Assembly: GCF_001438655.1 (NCBI RefSeq)
Contig: NZ_JQBR01000006.1
Coordinates: 1-64,000, forward strand
Source: Pediococcus cellicola
GTDB taxonomy: Bacteria; Bacillota; Bacilli; Lactobacillales; Lactobacillaceae
Direction of reading: 5' to 3'
DNA: 64,000 bases
Shown here: positions 57,669 through 64,000 of the stretch, piece by piece
How positions within the stretch are numbered: position 1 is the first letter of the stretch
Layout: the number at the start of each line of letters is the position of its first letter
Program-made: the position numbers and the translations under genes
The notes under the pieces: generated by a model
Told to the model about the DNA's origin: nothing
Seen by the model: only the letters and a program-made list of their open reading frames with translations
Database searches by the model: none

Positions 57669-58982
57669 ATGGATAAGCAATTTGAACAATATTTTGAACA
57701 ACAAGGCTTTAAATCTCAGACCGCCATTCAAAAGGCGGTTTATGAACCTTTAAAAGAGGACCGCTCTTTAATGGGGTTGGCACCAACCGGATCCGGCAAA
57801 ACGCTGGCATTCGTGATTCCGCTATTAGAAAAAACAGCACCTAGTGATGGAACTCAAATTTTGGTGCTGGCTCCTTCTCAAGAATTAGCCGTACAAACCA
57901 CTGATGTCTTTCGTCAGTGGGGGCAGGTCAATCAAATCAAGACGACTTCTCTAACCGGCGGTGCTAACATGCAGCGTCAGATCGAACGTTTGAAAAAGCA
58001 TCCAGAAGTTGTGGTAGGAACTCCCGGTCGGATGTTGTCGTTGATTCATGAAGGCCGGCTGAAATTAAAAGATGTCCAGACAGTGGTGGTGGATGAAGCT
58101 GACGAACTTCTCAAGGACGAAACCCTGGATGAAGTACGTGAGATTGTCATGTCAGCGCCTGTGGATGTCCAGTTGGCCTTTTTCTCAGCTACACAAGCTA
58201 ACACGCCAGAGAAATTATCACAGCTTTTTGGTGTAACGGTTGAACAATTTGATGTCCGCCAGACCGACACCACCCAAGGCGAAGTGATCCATGGTTTAGT
58301 CAGGGTGGCATCTAATAAAAAGGTGACCTTTTTACGGCGCTTAGCCAAGCTGAAGCATTTTCAAGCTTTGGTCTTCTTTAATCACGTGTCCACATTAGAA
58401 CATGTAGCGGCAGAGCTAAAACACCAACACGTTTCTAGTGTAAAATTAGCCGGACATCAAGTGCAAACGGAACGGGCGACTGCAATGCGCAAGTTTCGTA
58501 AAGGCGAAGCAAAGTTGTTGTTGACCACTGAAATGGCAGCTCGTGGTCTTGACATTGCCGACTTGCCAGCCGTCGTCAACTATGATTTACCAGAGACCGC
58601 CACAGCCTATACGCATCGTACCGGACGAACAGGCCGCATGGGGCGCGATGGTATGGTGGTCAATATGGGGGATGATCATGATCTCCGTGATCTTCGTAAG
58701 TTAGTTACCGAATTTACATTTAAGCCGTTGTACTTGTTACATGGACAGTTGACGGACCAAAAAGAGGTCTTGGTAGAATCATCAAAAGCAGCTGATGAAA
58801 CAAAGGCGGATCTCCAGGAAGCAACATCCAAAGTATCCACAAGTCAACCAGTAGCAGCCAAACAGGTGAAAAAGGCAAGTAAATCAGCTTTTGCGGGTGG
58901 CAAACCTAAAAAGAAAATTAATCGCAAAAAGCATTCCAAGAAAAAGGGGATGCGGCATAAGAATATAGAACGTTTTGAATGA
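57669..58982 (+). CDS. DEAD-box RNA helicase
   Basis: The 437-residue protein remodels RNA in an ATP-dependent way. Motifs are in order: the Q-motif region GFKSQTAIQ, Walker A APTGSGKT (38-45), PGR (GTPGRM), DEAD (142-145), SAT (FFSATQ), and HRTGRTGR (316-323). A Lys-rich tail after about 370 may bind RNA. Size and the short core resemble the YfmL/CshC group, linked in Bacillus to ribosome assembly; the exact orthologue is uncertain. It is between an oxidoreductase gene and the pyridoxine kinase gene, close enough for one operon. Confidence 0.92.
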   Translation: MDKQFEQYFEQQGFKSQTAIQKAVYEPLKEDRSLMGLAPTGSGKTLAFVIPLLEKTAPSDGTQILVLAPSQELAVQTTDVFRQWGQVNQIKTTSLTGGANMQRQIERLKKHPEVVVGTPGRMLSLIHEGRLKLKDVQTVVVDEADELLKDETLDEVREIVMSAPVDVQLAFFSATQANTPEKLSQLFGVTVEQFDVRQTDTTQGEVIHGLVRVASNKKVTFLRRLAKLKHFQALVFFNHVSTLEHVAAELKHQHVSSVKLAGHQVQTERATAMRKFRKGEAKLLLTTEMAARGLDIADLPAVVNYDLPETATAYTHRTGRTGRMGRDGMVVNMGDDHDLRDLRKLVTEFTFKPLYLLHGQLTDQKEVLVESSKAADETKADLQEATSKVSTSQPVAAKQVKKASKSAFAGGKPKKKINRKKHSKKKGMRHKNIERFE

Positions 58983-58997
58983 TAAGGAGTAAGAGAA

Positions 58998-59822
58998 ATG
59001 ACAACACCTTTAAAAACTTTAACGATTGCCGGCAGTGACACCAGTGCGGCTGGGGGCATGCAGGCCGATTTGAAGACCTTTGAGGAATTTGGTACCTATG
59101 GTATGGTTGCGTTAACCTGTATTGTGACAATGGATCCTACAGATTGGAGTCATCATGTCAATCAGGTTGATCCGCAACTTCTAAAGGATCAATTAGCCAC
59201 TGTGTTTAGCGGTGGCAATCCAGATGCGATGAAGACGGGGATGCTGGGAGACCAGGCAACGGTTGAAATCGCGTATCATGCGATTAAAGATCACGGCTTA
59301 AAAAATGTCGTGATTGATCCTGTGATGATTTGTAAGGGTGAAACCGATGTGTTGAATCCGGACGCAGCCAACGCTATTCGGGATTTGTTGCTTCCACTAG
59401 CCGATGTCACTACGCCTAACTTATTTGAAGCCGGTGTGCTCTCTGGCATGGGGACCTTGCATAATGTCGATGAAATGAAGCAGGCCGCTCGAAAGATTCA
59501 TGAATTAGGTGCTAAAAATGTGGTCGTTAAAGGTGGCAAAGGCTTGAATGGTGACGAAGCAGTTGATGTCTTCTACGATGGCAAAATGTTTGAATTACTG
59601 AAATCTGAAAAGCAAGCCACTGATCGTAATGCTGGAGCAGGCTGTACATTTGCGGCGGCTGTAGTTGGTGGGCTTGCCAATGGCTTGAGTGCTGTGGATG
59701 CGGTTCATCTCGCGAAGAAGTTTGATACTGCAGCGATTCAAAACGGTTTTGACTTGAATAATTTCCTCGGTCCCGTTTTCCATCCTGCTTATCGCATACA
59801 AGAGATTGGCAAACTGGTTTAG
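58998..59822 (+). CDS. pdxK: Pyridoxine/hydroxymethylpyrimidine kinase (ThiD-like PdxK)
   Basis: The enzyme phosphorylates pyridoxine-type vitamers, and perhaps hydroxymethylpyrimidine. It has 274 residues of the ribokinase fold. The N-terminal GSDTSAAGGMQADLK (12-26) is that of the ThiD/PdxK group. The anion-hole region is AGAGCTFAA with Cys216, as in the Cys-containing Gram-positive PdxK. No thiamine genes lie nearby, which favours pyridoxal salvage. AAGGAG precedes the ATG. A terminator-like hairpin follows. Confidence 0.85.
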   Translation: MTTPLKTLTIAGSDTSAAGGMQADLKTFEEFGTYGMVALTCIVTMDPTDWSHHVNQVDPQLLKDQLATVFSGGNPDAMKTGMLGDQATVEIAYHAIKDHGLKNVVIDPVMICKGETDVLNPDAANAIRDLLLPLADVTTPNLFEAGVLSGMGTLHNVDEMKQAARKIHELGAKNVVVKGGKGLNGDEAVDVFYDGKMFELLKSEKQATDRNAGAGCTFAAAVVGGLANGLSAVDAVHLAKKFDTAAIQNGFDLNNFLGPVFHPAYRIQEIGKLV

Positions 59823-59906
59823 AGAGATAAGTTACAAAAATGTAATATTTCTAAAATAAAGTATGAATCATCTGACAAAGAGTATGATTATATACAAGAA
59901 ATAAAT

Positions 59907-59951
59907 AAGAAATCGTTTTCGGGTAAAATTTGAAAATGGTTTCTTTTCTTT
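59907..59951 (+). terminator. Terminator-like hairpin before the exopolysaccharide genes
   Basis: AAGAAATCGTTTTC at 59907-59920 pairs with GAAAATGGTTTCTT at 59932-59945 (two G-U pairs, one mismatch), followed by TTCTTTT. It may terminate pdxK, or act in the leader of the downstream locus. The surrounding gap (59823-60094) also has a TATAAT at 60007-60012 with a poor -35 box, the best promoter candidate I can find for the exopolysaccharide genes. Confidence 0.55.
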
Positions 59952-60094
59952 TAGGCGTGTAAAGGGGACAATGAAGCATTGCGTATTCAATTATTGCATG
60001 GTAATCTATAATTTAGTTGTGATAGTTAAGATAGTGAATGATTACTTTTAAGTAAATTTATAAAAATACATAAATGAGATAGACGGAGGATATT

Positions 60095-60847
60095 ATGGAA
60101 CAAACCGACCAAAACGTTGTCACGATTAGCGAGATTCTGCTGACCTTACGAAAGCACATTAAGTTAATCTTAGGGACCACCATTTTGATCACTGCTTTGG
60201 CAGCAGTCGTGACATTTTTTGTGATGACGCCTAAATATAGTGCTGGCACACAAATCTTAGTTAATCGAAAATTAAGTGCTGATATGCAAGGCGCACAACT
60301 ACAGGCTAACCAGGCTGATATCCAAATGATTAATACATATAAAGATATTATTACAAGTCCGGTTGTTCAAAAGGTCGTGAAGACGCAAACGCGGAATTTG
60401 CCAGGCTCAGTAGATAGTGAAGTCAGTGTAGCAACACAAACAAATTCGCAAGTCTTTACCGTAAATGCAACGGCAACGAATCCCAATACGGCAGCTTCTG
60501 TAGCTAACAAGACAGCGACGGTCTTTAAGCAAAAAATCGGTAAGATTATGAGTATCAATAACGTGACGATTGTGTCTAAAGCTGTTGTGAATAATACCCC
60601 AGTTTCACCACGAGTTAATCTTAATTTGCTTGCAGGTGTGGTTCTGGGATTGATCTTGGGTATCGGGTTAGCCTTCTTGAGTGAATTTAACGATAAGACC
60701 GTTAAAGATGAGAGCTTCTTAACAGATACGTTGGGTTTGACCAGCTTAGGAATTGTCAATGAGATTAAGCAAAGAGATTTAGAAAAACAAGTCAGTCAAC
60801 GTTTAGCTGGATTTGAACGTTCCGAAAATATGCGCAGAAGGGTGTAG
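60095..60847 (+). CDS. epsB: Exopolysaccharide chain-length regulator / kinase adaptor (Wzz-CpsC type)
   Basis: The 250-residue protein spans the membrane twice (about 23-44 and 175-197) with an external loop between, the Wzz topology. In Gram-positives it activates the cytosolic tyrosine kinase encoded next and helps set polymer length. The C-terminal part after residue 197 is cytosolic and contacts the kinase. GGAGG precedes the ATG. It is the first gene of the locus; no LytR-type regulator precedes it. Confidence 0.92.
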   Translation: MEQTDQNVVTISEILLTLRKHIKLILGTTILITALAAVVTFFVMTPKYSAGTQILVNRKLSADMQGAQLQANQADIQMINTYKDIITSPVVQKVVKTQTRNLPGSVDSEVSVATQTNSQVFTVNATATNPNTAASVANKTATVFKQKIGKIMSINNVTIVSKAVVNNTPVSPRVNLNLLAGVVLGLILGIGLAFLSEFNDKTVKDESFLTDTLGLTSLGIVNEIKQRDLEKQVSQRLAGFERSENMRRRV

Positions 60848-60854
60848 GTGAAAT

Positions 60855-61610
60855 ATGCCATTATTTAGAAAAAAACGTAAGTTGAATAATGCAAGTCTCA
60901 AAAACGGAGTTGGGTTGGTGACGGTAACAGATCCGAGTTCTGTCGTTTCCGAGCAGTTTCGGACCATTCGGACAAACATTCAATTTTCTTCCGTAGATAA
61001 GACATTACGTTCCATTGCGGTCACTTCACCAGAACCTTTTGAAGGCAAATCAACAGTTGGGGCTAACTTAGCTGTTGTATGGGCTAAGCAAAATCAGAAA
61101 ACGGTGATTATTGATGCGGATATGCGGAGACCAACCGTTCATCGAACGTTTAATTTACTGAATGCTAGTGGGTTATCAAGCTATTTGGCAGGTAACGCAG
61201 TCTATGAAGAAATTGTCCAATCGACTGATGTGCCTAACCTCAGTGTCATTACCAGTGGTCCCGTGCCACCAAACCCGGCAGAATTACTGAACTCGCAACG
61301 ATTAGATACGTTGATTCAACGTTTACAAAGTGAGTTTGAGATGATTATTGTCGATGCGCCACCTGTTAATACCGTGACGGATGCCCAGGTTTTGGCTGCT
61401 AAAGTAGATGGTGTCGTTTTAATTGTGCCTCAAGCTATTGCGGAAAAAGGTAGTGTGATTCATGCCGTTGAGCAACTTAAGAAAGTGCAAGCAAAAATCT
61501 TAGGTACTGTTATGAATCGTTTTAAGGCATCAAAAACACCTGGCTATTACGGTGGTTATTATGGTGGTAACTACGGTGGTTATTACGGAGTAGATGACAA
61601 GCATGATTGA
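60855..61610 (+). CDS. epsC: Tyrosine-protein kinase (BY-kinase, CpsD/Wze type)
   Basis: The 251-residue cytosolic kinase autophosphorylates a C-terminal tyrosine cluster to control exopolysaccharide synthesis. The Walker A region is SPEPFEGKST (58-67), Walker A' is IIDADMRRP (85-93) and Walker B is IIVDAPP. The C-terminus has seven Tyr among Gly residues (GYYGGYYGGNYGGYYG). The residue before EGK is Phe instead of the usual Gly of PGxGKS; ATP binding is probably retained. The start is 7 nt after epsB and the end overlaps epsD by 8 nt. Confidence 0.93.
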   Translation: MPLFRKKRKLNNASLKNGVGLVTVTDPSSVVSEQFRTIRTNIQFSSVDKTLRSIAVTSPEPFEGKSTVGANLAVVWAKQNQKTVIIDADMRRPTVHRTFNLLNASGLSSYLAGNAVYEEIVQSTDVPNLSVITSGPVPPNPAELLNSQRLDTLIQRLQSEFEMIIVDAPPVNTVTDAQVLAAKVDGVVLIVPQAIAEKGSVIHAVEQLKKVQAKILGTVMNRFKASKTPGYYGGYYGGNYGGYYGVDDKHD

Positions 61611-62379
61611 TCTTCATTGTCATATTTTGCCCGGAGTTGATGACGGATCCCCTGATTTGGAAACGTCGATCGGGCTTGCAAAAGTTGCCGTAAGCCAAGG
61701 AATTACACATATGTTATTAACACCTCATCATATGGACGGGGTGTATTTTAACGCTAAGAATAGTGTGATTGAAAAAACAAATGCCTTTCAGACAGCGTTA
61801 AAAGCAAATGATGTACCTTTAACTGTTTTTCCGGGTCAAGAGGTACACATCACGGGTGAGCTTTTGAAAGCTATTGAACAGGATCAAATTTTGTTTGCCG
61901 ATGAGAGTAACCGATATTTGATTTTGGAATTACCACATAACGAGGTGCCTGAATACACCAGCAAGTTATTATTTAACTTGCAATCACTTGGAATTACACC
62001 GGTGCTCGTGCATCCGGAACGTAATCAAGGATTTATGGCAGATCCAAGTAAGTTATATGGCTTCGTGAGTCAGGGCTGCGTGACGCAATTAACAGCTAGC
62101 AGTTATGTGGGTGTGTTTGGCGAACATGTGCAAAAGTTTACCGAACAGATTATCGACGCTGGTTTAGGTTTCGTGTTTGCCTCTGACGCGCATAATTTCA
62201 AGGGACGGAATTTCAAAATGGCACAAGCTTTTGAAAAGTTAGAAAAACAAAAGGGCGTTCGGTTTGCAGAAATTTATAAAGAAAATGCGAAAAGTATTAT
62301 TAATGGGGATGATGTGATCTTGGGGGAGATTCATCATATTCACGAGAAAAAAAGAAAGAAATTTTGGGGATTGTTTTAA
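61603..62379 (+). CDS. epsD: Tyrosine-protein phosphatase (PHP domain, CpsB/Wzb type)
   Basis: The enzyme dephosphorylates the BY-kinase. I start it at ATG 61603 (MIDLHCHILPGVDDGS), with CGGAG about 12 nt upstream and overlap with epsC; ATG 61594 is an alternative. It has 258 residues. PHP metal ligands are visible: HCH (5-7), the Glu in PGQEVHI, VHPERN and SDAHN. The three-gene order adaptor-kinase-phosphatase is standard for lactic acid bacteria exopolysaccharide loci. Confidence 0.93.
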   Translation: MIDLHCHILPGVDDGSPDLETSIGLAKVAVSQGITHMLLTPHHMDGVYFNAKNSVIEKTNAFQTALKANDVPLTVFPGQEVHITGELLKAIEQDQILFADESNRYLILELPHNEVPEYTSKLLFNLQSLGITPVLVHPERNQGFMADPSKLYGFVSQGCVTQLTASSYVGVFGEHVQKFTEQIIDAGLGFVFASDAHNFKGRNFKMAQAFEKLEKQKGVRFAEIYKENAKSIINGDDVILGEIHHIHEKKRKKFWGLF

Positions 62380-62483
62380 ATTAATTATTAGTGAACTTTA
62401 ACTTGAAATAAACTGAGATTAATTCAATAACACTTCTTAATGGGTAATGGAGTTTAGTAAGTTAGAGTTCTGGAGGAATATGG

Positions 62484-64000
62484 ATGACTCGTCGGACAAA
62501 AAAAATAATTCTGATGTTGATTGATGCTGTTTTGCTTGTATTGGCAAACGGCATTGCGTTCTATTTTGTAGATCGTTATGTGGCATTATCAGCTTTATAT
62601 TTGAGTGTAACTATCTTTGCAGAAATAATATTGTATTTAGTTATTGCCAGTGTAGATCGAGTATTTTCAAAAATTAATCGTTATACAAGCATCAAAGAAG
62701 TTACTTCAATCGTTCTTGCGGTGACTGTTGCATTTGGTATTACTTTACTTGGATTGATGTTGCTAGGTGCTAATTATAGTTTGCGTCATTTAGTGTTGAC
62801 GTATCTTTTTTCGATCATGTTCATTGCTGGTAGTAGGTTGACTTGGCGTTATTATGTGGAATATAGACTGCACAGACGAGGCTTAAAATCTAGTAAACTA
62901 ATTCCTACCTTGGTAGTTGGCGCTGGTGATGGTGCAAGTATCTTGCTGAGTAGATTAGCCTATGATCAACCAAATGTAAATGTGATTGGTCTGGTTGATG
63001 ATGATCCTGATAAACAAGGAACGTGGTTGCATGGTATTAAAGTACTCGGAAAATTAAAAGATTTACCTAGTTTGATTCGAAAAAATGAAATTGAACAAGT
63101 GACAGTCGGTATTCCGTCTTTATCGCCAGCCGGTTATGAAAAAATAATGAGTGTATTGGAGAATACAAAAGTTACGGTCAATAGAATGCCAAAATTGGGT
63201 GATATTCTACTTGATCAAAGTAATGTGGGTCATTTGGAAGATATTGATGTTGCTGATTTGCTAGAACGCCCTGAGGTTAAATTAAATATGGACCAAATTT
63301 CTGACAAAATTACTGATAAGGTGATTCTGGTGACTGGCGCAGGGGGCTCAATTGGCTCTGAAATAGTTCGACAGGTTTCGAAATTTCGTCCCAAAAGGGT
63401 ATTATTGTTAGGACATGGGGAAAATTCAATTTATATGATTAACCGGGAGATGCGGAAACTATACCCAGATCAACACATAGATTTTGTACCATTGATTGGC
63501 GATATACAAGATCGCAAGTTGATGTTTAGCTTGATGCAGAATTATCACCCCAATATTGTATATCATGCCGCGGCGCACAAACACGTTCCTTTAATGGAAT
63601 ATAATCCACATGAGGCGGTTAAAAATAATGTCTTTGGAACTAAAAATGTGGCGGATGCAGCAAAAGCATCGGGTGTGACGAGTTTTGTTATGATTTCAAC
63701 TGATAAAGCGGTAAATTCATCTAGTGTCATGGGTGCAACCAAACGAATGGCAGAAATGATTGTGACGAGTGAAAACGAACCCGAAAAGACAAAGTTCTCT
63801 GTTGTGCGTTTTGGTAATGTTTTGGGAAGTCGTGGAAGCGTTGTGCCATTATTTAAGCGCCAAATCAAAGCGGGTGGACCTTTGACTTTAACTGATAGAA
63901 GAATGACAAGGTACTTTATGACCATACCAGAAGCTAGTCGATTAGTTATTCAAGCTGGTGCTTTATCACACGGAGGAGGTCTATTCATTCTTGACATGGA
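62484..64000 (+). CDS. Membrane NDP-sugar 4,6-dehydratase (CapD/PglF type), partial
   Basis: The gene starts at ATG 62484 behind TGGAGG and runs off the window; about 505 residues are visible of the roughly 600 expected. Four membrane segments occupy about 8-115. A first Rossmann-like domain (about 140-250) contains LVVGAGDGAS. The catalytic SDR domain starts near 280 with TGAGGSIGSE (284-293), and has the STDKAV motif and MGATK in place of the usual Tyr-x3-Lys, as is normal for CapD/FlaA1 enzymes. It probably converts UDP-GlcNAc to a 4-keto-6-deoxy sugar for exopolysaccharide. The 104-nt gap before it has no terminator. Confidence 0.92.
   Translation, partial: MTRRTKKIILMLIDAVLLVLANGIAFYFVDRYVALSALYLSVTIFAEIILYLVIASVDRVFSKINRYTSIKEVTSIVLAVTVAFGITLLGLMLLGANYSLRHLVLTYLFSIMFIAGSRLTWRYYVEYRLHRRGLKSSKLIPTLVVGAGDGASILLSRLAYDQPNVNVIGLVDDDPDKQGTWLHGIKVLGKLKDLPSLIRKNEIEQVTVGIPSLSPAGYEKIMSVLENTKVTVNRMPKLGDILLDQSNVGHLEDIDVADLLERPEVKLNMDQISDKITDKVILVTGAGGSIGSEIVRQVSKFRPKRVLLLGHGENSIYMINREMRKLYPDQHIDFVPLIGDIQDRKLMFSLMQNYHPNIVYHAAAHKHVPLMEYNPHEAVKNNVFGTKNVADAAKASGVTSFVMISTDKAVNSSSVMGATKRMAEMIVTSENEPEKTKFSVVRFGNVLGSRGSVVPLFKRQIKAGGPLTLTDRRMTRYFMTIPEASRLVIQAGALSHGGGLFILDM

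Overview
The window is chromosomal DNA of a low-GC Gram-positive bacterium, almost certainly a member of Lactobacillaceae. The evidence is the order ctsR-clpC-rpoB-rpoC-(comC reversed)-rpsL-rpsG-fusA-S10/spc/alpha operon-ecfA1A2T-truA-rplM-rpsI, an S. pneumoniae-type nicotinamidase, a PadC phenolic acid decarboxylase with its PadR repressor, a gatCAB operon behind pcrA and camS, and leader RNAs typical of Lactobacillales. Protein similarity judgements come from reading motifs; no database search was run, so species and genus are not assigned.

Layout. 1-375: the end of one tRNA and two tandem tRNA-Pro genes (UGG, CGG). 455-3494: ctsR-clpC behind a CtsR box. 3521-11113: rpoB-rpoC with a strong promoter and a structured leader that contains a terminator-like hairpin. 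11178-11861: reversed comC prepilin peptidase. 11987-15313: rpsL-rpsG-fusA with an internal terminator-like hairpin before fusA. 15385-15939: reversed pncA. 16049-30327: the 29-gene S10-spc-alpha ribosomal operon (rpsJ to rplQ, including secY, adk, infA, rpmJ and rpoA), with an S10 leader at the front and a structured element behind rplQ. 30326-34631: ECF transporter module, truA, then rplM-rpsI with their own promoter and an L13-type leader. 34739-35934: padC and padR, divergent across a perfect 17-bp dyad. 36001-41865: amino acid permease, D-2-hydroxyacid dehydrogenase, ECF S component, membrane-anchored glucosaminidase, xpt and a PurK-like ATP-grasp protein with altered active-site motifs. 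41925-49843: pcrA, camS, gatCAB and a diacylglycerol kinase. 49852-51379: a large hairpin ahead of an RlmCD-type rRNA methyltransferase. 51576-55134: a reversed block with a HhH DNA glycosylase, a DUF218 membrane protein and a permease, including the only large non-coding gap (52200-52668). 55265-59822: degenerate GH25 protein, small hypothetical, Gfo/Idh/MocA oxidoreductase, DEAD-box helicase and pyridoxine kinase. 60095-64000: the start of an exopolysaccharide locus (chain-length/adaptor protein, tyrosine kinase, PHP phosphatase, and a membrane NDP-sugar 4,6-dehydratase cut by the window end).

How it fits together. The first 34 kb makes the transcription and translation machinery, and several of its operons, plus the rRNA methyltransferase downstream, appear to carry RNA structures that could adjust expression to ribosome or polymerase supply. 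The rest is ordinary lactobacillar metabolism, envelope and stress functions. I found no IS element, prophage, CRISPR array or toxin-antitoxin pair. The most unusual items are the two proteins that keep a family fold but appear to have lost catalytic residues (PurK-like, GH25-like), the set of candidate leader RNAs, the perfect PadR-type dyad, and competence-related signals around comC. I do not see a clearly novel multi-gene system.
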